From Acanthamoeba lenticulata (taxonomy: Eukaryota > Discosea > Longamoebia > Acanthamoebidae), in NCBI GenBank assembly GCA_002179805.1, contig NAVB01000334.1, forward strand, positions 1 through 33,930: a stretch of 33,930 nt of DNA, given 5' to 3'. Under the pieces are notes generated by a model. That model was not told where the DNA came from and ran no database searches. It worked only from the letters and a program-made list of their open reading frames with translations. Below are positions 20,939 through 31,698 of the stretch, in pieces. How positions within the stretch are numbered: position 1 is the first letter of the stretch; every line of letters begins with the position of its first letter. The translations under genes and the position numbers were made by a program.

Positions 20939-21170
20939 GTGGTGCGTGTGCTTACTATGACGAGCGGATAGTTGCAAAGTTGATATGAGCGGTGTATTCC
21001 TGTAAATTCAACCATCGTTGGTTGACGTTTTCTTCTTGTCAATGTCCGAATGGTGGGTACTTTCTGTAACTGCCCAATAGCATCAATTCTCTTTTAAAAT
21101 TCGTGCCATTGGTTATCGGTGTTTCATTTCAATTAATAATTTGCATTTCACGGACGGGTCTCGCCAAGTT

Positions 21171-24100
21171 TCAGACGGCAACACCACGCCGCAGGAGCTC
21201 GTGGCGCAGACGGCTGGCCGAGCTGCCCTGGAGCTGCAGGCGCACGTCGAGGGTGACCTCCACCGCGTCGTCGCCCGTCAGCGGGCACTTCCCCGAGGCG
21301 GCCGCAGCAGCAAGCGCCCGCTGGGTGATTTCCTCCTGCTCGCGCTCCCACGCCGCGAACTTGGCACCGATCTCGGTCTGCTTGTTTGGCCACACAGCCC
21401 AGTTTTTTCGTCAGCGCGTGGGCGCGTGTGCGGTGCGCGTGTGTGCAGTGGGGGAGAACGCGGGACGACCTTGAAGGGCTCCGGCAAGTTGTCGACAACA
21501 ACCAGAGCGTCGCCACCGGGCACGACCGTGGTGTCGACAAAGGGCAGCGCGCGGCCGCCGCCCTCGCGGGCCACGGGCCCCACATGGAACAGGCCCAGGC
21601 GCGGCTCGGCGGACCCGCGGGCCGGGTCCTCGAAGAAGACGGCCGCCATCAGCGCGTTCCACTGAATCGGATCGCCCAGCAAGTCTGGTGTGTGCGTGCG
21701 TGTGTGCAGCGCGCGCGTGTGCGGTCAGCTCCAAGGACACGCGCGCCAAGATTAGCGACAAGTTGAGGGGAAACGAACTCCGCTTAATGACAGCCCAATC
21801 GCCGCCCACGAGGCGCACGATCAACAGCGTCCGCGAGTCGCCCTGCGCGCGTTTCGGTGGAAAGAATGATTCTCTCTTCCGGGGTGCAACCAATCGCAGG
21901 GAAGTGCGAAGGGCGAAGGAGCGGCGGGTACATCTTCGATAAAATCGCGGGTAAGCAAGTCGAAGGCGGCCTTCTCGAGCTGCTCGGCCTCGTCGTCGCC
22001 GCCACTCCACCTGCGGAGCGGCACCTGACGCGCCTGGGCTTCGGCCAGCACGCGGGCGTCGTGTGCCTCCATGGCCGCAAGCAGCCGCTTCATGGCGGCC
22101 ATGTACATGGCCCTGGCCTCTGGCACCGTGTGCTCCGCCAGTGCGGCCTGACGTCATCCCCCCCTCCCGGTGAGTCTCACGCCGCTTCGCTTTCTCTCTT
22201 TTTATTTGTGATTTTGTGATTTTGTGATTTTTTTTTTGTGGCACCTTGAAGAGATCGAGCTCGCCTCCGGCACTGCCAAAGGATTCGTACTTGATGTGCT
22301 CATTCAGTCTTTGTAAATAGTTTGTTGTTACGGTCATCAGGAAAAGGTGAAAGGTGAACATAAAACAGACCAGCAAATAGCAAATGGTGGGGGGGACACG
22401 TACTGGGCGGAGAGGATGCGGGCGTAGGCCTTGATGGCCGCGTCGCGGATCTCGTTGTAACGCGGCTCGGCGGTCTGCAGGCCCGCACGCACACATTATG
22501 AGAAAACCGCACACAACATCAATGGCCTTGTTATGAAGTCAAGCCGTACAGCAAGGTCGTAGGGCGCGCCGGTGCTCTGCGCCACGTCGGCCGAGGCGGC
22601 CTGGGCCTTGGCCAGGATCTTGCCCAGCACGCCCCACAGCTCGCGCAGCCGCACGCCAGCGCTGCTGTTGTACTCGGACTAGTCACGAGTTTGGTTGTGT
22701 GTTAGCCACGCAGGGCACATTGCAAGCTGAAGAGGGCCAGGGGGGCGGGGCGCACCAGGCCGGACTCTCGCAGGTACACGACGCCCGTGTCGTCCTGGTT
22801 CTCCTCCATGAGTGCAACCAGCGCCGCCGCGGTCTTCCTGTGGATGATGAAGATGATGTGGATGATGAGGATGATGAAAGTGAACGTGCGGTTGGCGTGA
22901 GAGAGGAAGAGGGTACAGTTGAGTCTTGACTTCGAGAAGCGGCCCAGCGGCCTGGGCCTTGGCCTCGAAACCGTCGACCAGCGCGGTGACCTTGGCACGC
23001 GCGTCCGCGTAGGCAGCTTGGAGGAGAGCCCCGAGCTCGGCGTCGACGGCCTGGGCCTTGGGCAGAGACTTCTCCAGCTGCTCGATCTTGTCCAGCAGGT
23101 TCGGCACCGCTGTTTTACACGCCACGCACCGAACCGGGCGGTGAGCTCAGCCCAAACCGCAGCCCCAGACCCAGTGCGTACTGTTGTCAAGCTCATGCTT
23201 CTTGCGCTTGATGTCAAACGGCGTGGCGCACTGTGCGATGGCCTCCTCCACAAACGCCACGAGTTCTGCGTCGCAAAATATGCGAAATATGTGAGCTCGG
23301 TGACGATCTTTCAACAATCAAGCGATGTGAAGTGGTGGTGATTGGCGGTACTGGCGTAGAGCGTGTTGCACTGCTTGGTGGTGCAGTTGACCATCGACGG
23401 CAGGAAGCTCAGCACCTGGCGCGGAAGGCCCGTGGCCGGGCTCGTGTCAAACACCGGCAGGAACGCGCCGTCGTCGAGCCGCTTGTACTCGGGCTTCTTC
23501 TCCCCTCCTGCCGTCTGCGGCTTGGCCGCGACCGCAGCCGTCGTGGCTGGCTGGCGTTTGGCCGCTGGCGCCGTGGCCGTAGTCGTGGCCGTGGCCGTCG
23601 CTGGTTTCGGGCTGGGCGTGGGCGATGGGGCCGGCGAGGGCGAGGCCGCGGGCGCCACGGTCGGCTCTTTGGCCGCCGCCACCGCAGTTGTCGAGGCAGC
23701 GGCTTGGGGTTTGGGGGCAGCGGGGTCGTTGGCGGCGAGCCAGGCGTCGATCTTCTCGTAGACGGCAGCAATCTCGGCCAGGAACGGACCCGACGACTCG
23801 TGGAATTCGAAATAGCCTGTGCGCACAAAGCATGAGTCGGGTGGGGAGAGAAGAAGTGGGGAAGAAGAAGAAGAAGAGGGCCACGCACTGCGGCCGTCGG
23901 ACTTGTCGACAGTTTTAACGATGCAATCGCGGGCGCTGACCACGTTGCGTGCGACACCCTTGGCCATGGAGTCCTCGGCGTACTTGATGTGCCGCTGGAC
24001 GTTCTTCCGAGCGTCCTGGGTGGATGCATCCGGACCGAGTACGGCCAATCGGGTGAGAGACAAGTGAGTGACAGGTTCTACTCCTTTTGTTGCAAACTAT

Positions 24101-24599
24101 ATAGTTGAGGAGGAGGGGCCAGAAGACACACCTCGACGAAGGTGCGGCCCAGCTGTTGCTTGGTATCGGCCACCAGCGCGGTCATTTCCGCTGTTACAGA
24201 TAAGTTAGTGATTGCACAGCAACCATTGCCCCAATAAATTCTGTCCCCCTAAACCGGTTGTGCGCGTGGCGGCCAAAAAGTGAACCACCTTGGATGAAAA
24301 GAGAAGAGAAGAGAAGGGTGTGGGTGGTGGTTTGCACCAACCTCGAAAGGCGTCCTGATCGCCAGCCGGCAGGGCTGCCGCGGTCTTCTCCAGATCGGCA
24401 AAGGCGTCCTCGCACCGCTTGATATAGCCGCGCTTGATGTAATCGCCCAGCGTGCGCTTGTGGCGCTCCAACTGGAGGAGAAGATGAAGGCCACGACAAG
24501 AAGATGAACACGGTGAGAAAGATGCTGCTTCAGGAAGAAGGTGAAAGATTTAGAGTGAGGATATTGGGGTACGGTCTGGCGGGCCTTCGTGATATCCAT
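21171..24599 (-). CDS. Unrecognised 710-aa helical protein, 15 exons
   Basis: I do not recognise the family. Proposed exons are 24599-24573, 24471-24342, 24190-24132, 24015-23889, 23816-23352, 23265-23182, 23109-22917, 22837-22756, 22678-22550, 22474-22404, 22308-22245, 22147-21932, 21842-21779, 21684-21470 and 21377-21171; they total exactly 711 codons. The N-terminal third is helical (LERHKRTLGDYIKRGYIKRC, RKNVQRHIKYAEDSMAKG). A Pro/Ala/Thr-rich linker (about residues 150-235) precedes another helical region (NLLDKIEQLEKSLPKAQ, EYNSSAGVRLRELWGVLGK). The C-terminal part looks more globular (TLLIVRLVGGDWAVIK, NALMAAVFFEDPARG, LFHVGPVARE) and ends in a helix plus Arg-rich tail. The first exon is only 27 nt, so the start is the least certain part. 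It may be a lineage-specific scaffold, but no function is inferred. Confidence 0.75.
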
Positions 24600-24849
24600 G
24601 GCCAAGTTGTTGTTGTTGGACGAGGGTGGAAGCAGTGTTGGAGAGGCAACGACCACGCGGCCTTTTATGGCGCGTGTTTCCGCGTCTGACTGGAGTGACA
24701 CGAGGCAAAGCGATTGGCTGGCGTTCGACGGAGTTGCGGCGACTGGCTGCAGCTGTCCATTTCGAGGAAGACGAGGTCGCGGAAAAGGCCGAGAAGGCGA
24801 TCACTCACCGTGGTAGGGGCCAGGCCACGTGGGGTGGAGAGTGACGCCT

Positions 24850-26350
24850 TCACAACCCGCCAATGCGGAGCCGCACGACCAGGAAGGCCACGAGCTGACC
24901 GTAGGCGACCGCCACCAAGGCAAAGATGAGGCGAGGCACTACCCCATCAGCCAGACCAGGCACCACCCGTCCCGTCGAGGGAGACTGCCCTGGCGTGTCG
25001 GCTATCGCGAACAGATGCCAGAAGTGCGCCATGACCAAGGCGGCCGCGTGCCACAAGCTGTGGCCATCAAACACCTGGCCGAGCCCACACACGACGGGAC
25101 GTCAATCAACGCACAGCAAAGGCTGTTGGTGGAGTGAGAGTTGCGGCACCCCAAGAAGCGGAGGAAAGTCGTAGAGCTCGAGCGGGAAGGCGACAGCCGA
25201 ACAAAGCAGCGCGTACATGATCCAACGGGCATGCCTGTGGCGTAGGTAGAGGAGTTAAAAGAAGAAGAAGAAGAAGAAGAAGATAGCATGGATGAGAGCG
25301 AGACGATCGTCGTACGGCTCGTTCTGACGACGGTAGCTTGCTCCAGTCCACACGACCGCGCCAGCAACAGCAACGGACAAGCAGAATGAAGAGTGAAAGC
25401 TAGAGTGAAGGACAACTGCGGGTCAAGGCAGTGTTCTAAAACCAGCGTGGAGAGCAGAGAGACGCACCCGTAATCGAAGCGATGTAGCATCGTGGAGACG
25501 TAGTGAAGATAGCCGTACAGGCCGAGAGCCAACACACAGGCTGAGATCAAGAATTGGTGCCGATGCATCAACTTGAAGCTCCATGTCAAGCTGCAGTCGA
25601 GGGGGGAGGGATCCATCCTCTTCAGGTCCCAGAAGGAATGACTCATGAGTCTCAAAGTAAGCGTACTGAAGGAGCCCGAAGGCTGCGTGGTAGACCAGTG
25701 CGAGGGCGATGCTGAAGTAGTCGGCCAGCTCGGAGAGCGGGGAGTCGTGCTGGTGGTGGCAGCTGTTGTGTGAGCCTTTGCGCCACTACCGTAGAGGGAG
25801 GGAGGGAGGAGGGAGGGGGGGCAAGAGCACGCTACAAGAAGGCGTACAAGGTGAAACACCATGGCAGCAAGGTAGGCAGTCCCCCAAACAATGTAGTACG
25901 CCCTCCACAAAAAGTAGAAGCTGTGCCGAGTGCCTTGATGTGTAAACTGGCAGTAGAACCGCCTGCAACAACAACAACAACAACAAATCTCAGAGATCTC
26001 AGAGCCTGCAAGCGGGCAACCCGACCAATACCCTTGATGCATCAAGCGCACCATGTTTGAAGGACGCTCAAGAGGGAGAAGAAGGCAGAGGCGACTTCGA
26101 CTTTGTTCTCCATCTCGTCCGTTAGTACAGGCCTTTTTTTTTTTCCCGCCTTTGCCGTCCTGTCAGCAGATCCACTTGCGCGATGGAACGCAGCTACCAG
26201 AGAGAAGACAAAGAGAGCCGGAGTACTGACCTGTGGCCACTTAACAAAGCTGCTGGCTTGTAGACGAGTTGGGGACAAAAAGAGATGTATTACAAGAGAT
26301 CGAGAAGGTGAAGCCAAGACGCACAAACACAACTTAATGTGCTCTTCCAT
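24850..26350 (-). CDS. Per1/PGAP3-like GPI-anchor lipid remodelling protein
   Basis: PGAP3/Per1 is a multi-pass ER/Golgi protein of the CREST hydrolase superfamily, required for removing an acyl chain during GPI-anchor maturation. Exons 26350-26052, 25962-25848, 25749-25667, 25590-25468, 25399-25316, 25234-25150 and 25074-24850 give 337 residues. The family motifs are in order: AAMVFHLHDSPLSELADYF (CREST His and Asp region), STMLHRFDYG, FPLELYDFPPLLG and FDGHSLWHAAALVMAHFWH, the last supplying the conserved histidines. Hydrophobic helices separate them. The family's lumenal Cys-rich N-terminus and clear signal peptide are missing. Only a weak KWPQ resembles the KWPF that usually follows, so the N-terminus may be wrong or truncated. 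An alternative start is the Met at 26113. The upstream TPX2 stop is 41 bp away on the same strand. Confidence 0.85.
25257..25284 (+). repeat. GAA trinucleotide repeat in intron
   Basis: About nine GAA units lie in the Per1-like intron between exons 25399-25316 and 25234-25150. Confidence 0.8.
25966..25986 (+). repeat. CAA trinucleotide repeat at intron 3' end
   Basis: Seven CAA units (TTG on the coding strand) run directly into the acceptor AG of the first Per1-like intron, where they act as its T-rich tract. Confidence 0.8.
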
Positions 26351-26391
26351 CCGTGCGAGGCGAGTTTTATCTGGACAGGCTGTGTCTGTCT

Positions 26392-28221
26392 CTACTGTTG
26401 CGAGCTACCCTCCGCATCAACCCTCTTCTTCTTCTTCTTGGCGGTTGTGTTCTTGGTGACGGGGGCTGTCGGCTCGGGCACAGCGTAGGGTAGCCTCTTG
26501 CGCGAAGCGCGAGCCTCCGTGCTGAAGACAAAGCCCACCGGCTTAGTGCGGCCGAGCGGCGCGCCCAATCCCTGGGTCCGCGACGAACCCCGCATGGTCT
26601 GCACATGACGAAGCGGCTCCAATTTAGCCAAGCCACTCACTACTGGCCCAAAACACAAGAGGCGTCTCGAGAAAAGCCGTACCCTCTTCCCAGCCGTTCG
26701 TGTTGTTCGGACTACGGCAGCAGCTGTAGAGGGCTTGACGAGAGCGGTTGATACTTGACCCTCATGTTTTTCCTTGTTGCTGTAAAAAAGAGGAGATAAG
26801 TGGACGCGTCAGTACACAACCGGCCAAGCACACAGATATATATATATATGTACGCGCATGCAAGAAGGTGATAGAGATGCATTCGCAAAGACAGACCAAC
26901 AAGGGCACCTGCGGCTTCTCGCTTCGGTGGCAAAGCGGAACTCCTTGGGACAGGTGAGGGGCTTGACAGAGCGCACAGCGAACTCTTCAGCCAGCATCTG
27001 CAAGTACGACAAGTGTGTCAGGGCCCCAAGCACGCAGGGAGTATCTATGTAGAGCACACAACGAACCTGCTTCTCGTTGAGGGTGAGCTGCTTTCTGTGC
27101 TGCTTCTCCTCGAGCCGGGAAAGCTTTCGCTCCCTCTCCTCGGCCTCTCGCCTTTCCTTCTCACGTAGCCGCTGTTCCCTCTCTTGTTCGCGTTGTCTCT
27201 TGAGCTGCTCCAGCTGCTCGGCCTTGGCCCGCCTCCTCTGCTCCTTCTCCTGTTGCTCTTGCTGCTTCCTGATCGTATCCTCAGCACGAGCGCGCTGCTG
27301 CTCGCGCTGGACCTTGGCGCGCTGCCTCTGCTTCTCCATCTCGTTGAGGAGTCGATTCGTTCTTTGCTGCTGCAGCACCTTCCCCACAGACTCCTGCTTG
27401 AGCGCTGGTCGTCTCGCGGCTCCCTTCTGGCGAGTGGTGGGCTGCTCGACCACAGCCTGGGCGGGACGGCAGGTGGCCATCACCGCGGCGGGCCACGCGA
27501 CCGGTTCGGGCAGGGGCGCGAGATCTGGATTGGCTGCGTGTTCCATCGGACCGGCCACTGGCACATGAGGAGCTGAGTCGGTGGTAGCTACAACCAAAGT
27601 GGAGGCAGCAGAGGGCTGCACGCTGGCCTGCCGCCGAGCACGACGCTTTTCCTCGATCTGAGCGAGAATGATCTGGTCGATACGATTGTCGATCTTCTTG
27701 GCTTCAGGGATAGGCGAAATGGGCTGTTTCTTGGCGAGACGAAGATCCGTGTCCAGGGCGGCGATGTTTGGCTTCTGCATGTTCTCCTTGTCCGCTTCGA
27801 CAGCAATCTTCTTCGATTTCTTTGAAGGAGCGACTACGTCGGTTGTCAGTAGTGCATCTCGATTTCGCTCGCTCTGTGGCCGTACGGACGCGGCTCTCTT
27901 CCTTTGTTTCCTCTCTTCTTTTTGTTTATCAATGCCCTCAACCGGTTGAAGGGCCACAGATGGACGGGCGAGCGATGCTGCTTTCGCCTTGGGGCGGCTG
28001 CGTGTGGTAGAGGTCGGCTTGGCTGCCTTTGTGGTGCTCTTGGTCAACTTCTTTTTCTTCGGCGAGGAGATGAGGAACGTCGCGTCAGCATAGAAGGATT
28101 CGTGTGAATCGAACCACGCAGACCGGTTGCCCAGGTCCTCGTCGGGCTTGGAGAAATCCATGAATCGCGGCGCGTTGGCCACATCGAAGCTGTCCTGCAG
28201 CGAATCGAAGAAGTTCGCCAT
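26392..28221 (-). CDS. TPX2-like spindle assembly factor
   Basis: TPX2 nucleates spindle microtubules and activates Aurora A. Exons 28221-27067, 26997-26909, 26779-26683 and 26598-26392 give 515 residues. Residues about 12-42 (FDVANAPRFMDFSKPDED, then SAWFD) resemble the Aurora A-binding N-terminus of vertebrate TPX2, which has a YDAPSDFINFSSLDDE stretch followed by SWFE. A KEN box lies at 145-147 (ADKENMQ) and a minimal RxxL at 121-124; both are candidate APC/C degrons. Several basic nuclear-localisation-like clusters are present. Residues about 288-385 form a highly charged coiled coil. Two TPX2-type repeats follow: PKEFRFATEARSR and KPVGFVFSTEARASRKR. The C-terminus is basic. The intron after residue 385 begins GTTCGT. 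The start is the first Met and sits 32 bp below a TATA box. Confidence 0.88.
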
Positions 28222-28246
28222 ACCTGGTGGTTAAGCCTCTTCCGTG

Positions 28247-28253
28247 TTTTATA
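28247..28253 (-). promoter_or_regulatory. TATA box of the TPX2-like gene
   Basis: Perfect TATAAAA on the minus strand. Its upstream edge is 32 bp from the ATG, implying a very short 5' leader. Confidence 0.6.
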
Positions 28254-28333
28254 TGATCAGATCTCAGCAATTGCTCAATGTGTCCTGCTGGGCTTTGGCG
28301 CCCTGCGTTTGTTTCCAACGGTTGCTGCGTTCG

Positions 28334-28345
28334 TTCCCGCCAAAA
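28334..28345 (-). promoter_or_regulatory. E2F/DP-type binding site upstream of TPX2-like gene
   Basis: TTTTGGCGGGAA on the minus strand is an exact match to the classical E2F/DP consensus (TTTSSCGC/TTTGGCGGGAA type), about 113 bp upstream of the ATG and 81 bp above the TATA box. E2F control of mitotic genes is known in animals and plants; use here is inferred from position alone. Confidence 0.55.
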
Positions 28346-28353
28346 TTTTTAAC

Positions 28354-29332
28354 GGATGGCTCGAAATGAAAAAATTTGTGTCTGTTTCGCAACTGTTTGC
28401 GGCAAACAACCCACAGAATCAGATGCCGAAATTCCCAAGACGGACCTACCCGCCACAGCGATCTGGCCTTGAACTGCGCGCTTCTCCCACTCTCCCGTGA
28501 CAGTGACAGCACGCGTGCTCAAAAGCCGTAACGCAAGGCTCACACTTGGCCTCCTCGTTCGCGTGGCGGGTGGGCGCCAGCCGCGAGGGACACGGCTCGT
28601 GTCTCCTTCGAATTTCTGTGCCACGATTCGCCAAGTCTCTGGCGACGTCCCAATGCAGACAGCTGCACCCTTCTCCTACTTCTGCGTACCCGGGGACCAC
28701 GTCCCAGGCTCACCTGCACCGAGAGACCAAGAAGGAAGCCTACCGTCGCTCAAACCTCCACTCACTTCGTGGCGACAAGAAGAAGAAGAAGAAGCAGTGC
28801 ACTCGCACCGAAGCCACACAGCATCAGTTCCAAGTCGGTACAGGCTTGACGGTACTCTACTTCACCAAGGTCCCTTTATTTCGGTTTTTTCATTGCCCTG
28901 TGCTCTTCTCTTTTTTTTTTTCAAATTCGCGGTGGGTTGAGGCCACGGAACACGACCGGAGGATGGGGTAAGGAAGGACCCTTCTCGCTCACCCTTCCGT
29001 TCCTTGTGTGCCGTGTTTCCACCTGAACCAGGAGACAGACCGCGACTGGTGTTCGTTGAAGTCTCCACGGTGGTGGGTTCTGGACAGCGTGACACTCAAG
29101 TGTTGACCGTGAGGGAGCGGTCCCGACCAACCGCCCACCTTTCGCTCCAGCAGCCAAACGCTCACCCAATCGCCAACACGCGACCTCGCTCCCCACCAGT
29201 GGCCTCTCCTGTCACTGAGCGCTGTTCTACAAGACGAGCAGACGAGCAGCCAACTTGTCTTATCGTCATCACGCTTATCTGTGTGTGTTAGAGGAGAGAG
29301 CAGCAGCTGGCGCTTGGCCGAGAGTCACGCTC
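28354..29332. other. Divergent intergenic region, TPX2-like and F-box/RCC1 genes
   Basis: Roughly 1 kb between two genes read outward. It contains a GAA/AAG run at 28779-28795 and a T-tract at 28911-28921. No conserved open frame, tRNA or repeat was seen. The promoter of the F-box/RCC1 gene should lie in its right half, but I find no clear TATA element. Confidence 0.45.
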
Positions 29333-31495
29333 ATGGACATCGAGGTGGCCGCAGAAGCCGCCCCTCTGCTGCGCGACCATCGGGGAGACCCCATGGCCGT
29401 CGTGGTCGAGGAGGGTCTGGGCGGCGGCAGCAGCAGCAGCGAGCGCAGTAGTGGAAGCAAGCGGTGGGCCCAAGGCCGGTTCGCCTCGACCGAGCGTCTG
29501 GTGCTCAAGAAGAACAAGCGCCACAGCGCCGACCACTCGGGCTCGCCACTTGCTGGCTATGCCGTGCGCGAGGAACCTGGGGACAGCCACTATCACGCCT
29601 TCTTCAACAACAACAACAACAACCACAACAACTGGCCTCTGCCGCCACAATCGGAGAAGGTTGAGAACGACCTCGACGATGTGTCGCGCGAGACGGGCCT
29701 CACGGGCTCTGACGAGTCGTTTCCTACGCGCGGGTCAGCGGCTTCCACAGGATTCGAACCGCCGGCCGTGCCTTCGCCATTGACCGAGTGGATCAGCGAC
29801 GAGGTCCTGCTTCACATCTTTCGGTGCGGCCTCGTCTTGTCGGACCTCCGCAGCGTGGGCCTTGTATGTCGCCGGTGGTGGCATTTAAGCCAAGACCGCC
29901 TCCTGCGGCGTTGGCTAGGCCGCGGCCGCGCGTTTGTCGTGGGCGGTGGCGGGCACGGCCAGCTCGGCCTGGGTCAGCGCGTGGAGCAACTGGACCGCCC
30001 CACGCCGCTACGCGCGCTCGAGCAAGTACACATCCGTCGCGTCTGCGCTGCGCGACGCCACTCGGTGGTCGTCGATGACGAGGGCCGCCTCTACTCATTT
30101 GGCAGCGGCGAAGATGGTATGCACACATTCCATATATTCATTTCATTCCTGTCTGTCGGCTGACATCAGCACGTACGTCTCCCAGGCAAGCTGGGCCACG
30201 GCAACGAGCTCGACCAGCTGCTGCCCAAGCAGGTCGCTACGCTGGCCGGACAGCGCGTCGTCGACGTCTCGTGCGGGGTGCATCACACGCTGGCGGTGAC
30301 CGAGGCCGGGAAGCTCTACAGCTTTGGCTTTGCTGCTTGCGGCCAACTCGGACATGGTAGCAGTGTTGGCGGCCCACGGCTCTGCCGGCTTGTTGACGTG
30401 CGATCAATGCATGTTAACCGTGTGAAATTTCGTTGGACACAGGCGACCAATCAAATCGCACACTGCCGACCGAGGTCAAGGCCCTCGCCGAGGAGCAGAT
30501 CGTCGCCTGCGCCGCGGGCGCCCATCATTCGCTGGCGGTCACCCGCGGCGGACGCGTGTACTCGTTCGGGCTGGGCCACACGGGCCAGCTGGGCCACGGC
30601 GACGAGAACTACCAGATGATCACCTACCAGCTCACGCCCAAGCCCATCGCCGCCCTCGAGGGCGTTCGCATCGTTTCGGCCGCCGCGGGCTTCTTCAACT
30701 CGCTCCTCCTCACCGACGACGGCCGCGTGTTCTCGTTTGGCAGCGGCGGCAATGGTGCGGCGCGCGCGCGTGCGCCTGCGCGTGTTGTGTTTGCGGGCGT
30801 TGACACACGTGTCCATGTGCGCGTGCGTGCGTGCGGTGAGGACAGGCAAGCTGGGCCACGGAGACCAAGCCAACCAGCTCGTGCCCAAGCAGATTGCAGC
30901 GCTGGCCCAGCACCGCGTGGTCAAGGTCTCGGCCGGCCCGTGCCACACGCTCGCGCTTACGGCGCAAGGCCTCGTCTTTTCCTTTGGCAACGGCCAAAAC
31001 GGCCGCCTCGGTGCGCGCTTGCGTTCACGCGCGTCCCTCTGCGCGCAGGTCGTGCGGTCCAACTGACGCGCGCACACACACGGGCGCAGGGCACACAGAC
31101 GAGCAGTACGCATTTACCCCGCGCATGGTAGCAGCTCTGCAGCACGAGAAGGTGGTCGACGTGGCCGCCGGCGAGTGCCACTCGCTCGCGCTGACCGAGG
31201 ACGGCCGCGTCTTCTTTTTTGGGTGCGCTTCAGATAAAAACATCATTGGCCCGAGCTTTCTGTCTAATCATCTGATGAAAAACGCAACACCAATCGTTCC
31301 AGGGCGGTCTCGGCGCATGGACGTGTGGCGGGCGTATGGGTCGACCGGTCGATGTTGGGCGGCGGGGCCGCGCGTGTCGGATTCAACAACGGCCCCGACA
31401 GCCAAAATGGCGTGATGCGCCTGCTCGAGGTCAGCCGTAACCCCCGCGTGGTGGGCGTCGCCGCTGGTGGCACCCACAGTCTCCTCCACACGTGA
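29333..31495 (+). CDS. F-box and RCC1-repeat protein
   Basis: The F-box would dock to Skp1 in an SCF ubiquitin ligase and the RCC1 propeller would bind substrate; yeast Saf1 has the same pairing. Exons 29333-30116, 30186-30356, 30443-30754, 30846-31010, 31090-31222 and 31303-31495 give 585 residues. The N-terminus is low complexity with Ser and Asn/His runs. The F-box occupies about residues 150-195 (LTEWISDEVLLHIF, VGLVCRRWWHL). From about 198 come RCC1 blades with repeated GxLGHG and HSLAVT/LYSFG signatures: GHGQLGLGQ, KLGHGNELDQLLPKQ, GQLGHGDENYQ, KLGHGDQANQLVPKQ and ECHSLALTEDGRVFFFG. Introns repeatedly fall at the same point in the blade, just before the GKLGHG motif, suggesting blade-exon duplication. 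The final blade (GVAAGGTHSLLHT) is degenerate. The Ran-GEF function of true RCC1 is not expected. Confidence 0.9.
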
Positions 31496-31698
31496 GGCTC
31501 AGGCCCAACAAATGTGTTGCATGTGAACACCCGAGGAGCACACATCGTCCATCCTGGGGCGGCCGCGGCGGTGGCAGTGGGCTTCAAACTCGTCGTGTTC
31601 ATCATTATATAGTGGTAGCGACGGTGCTCGCCTCGAGGCGAGCCGCGCTGTGCTGAGCGCTGAAGGGCAAAACGTCATCTATCTTTGCGGTAGGACCA

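Noticed and set aside
21278..22514. Long minus-strand frame read as one continuous exon
   Set aside because: It crosses GT-AG introns and changes frame relative to the conserved-looking exons; the translation between them is Arg/Ser-rich shadow sequence.
29750..29760. tRNA B-box-like GGTTCGAATCC on the minus strand
   Set aside because: The flanking bases do not form a T-stem or acceptor stem, and the site lies in the F-box/RCC1 coding sequence, where it encodes the residues around GFEPP.
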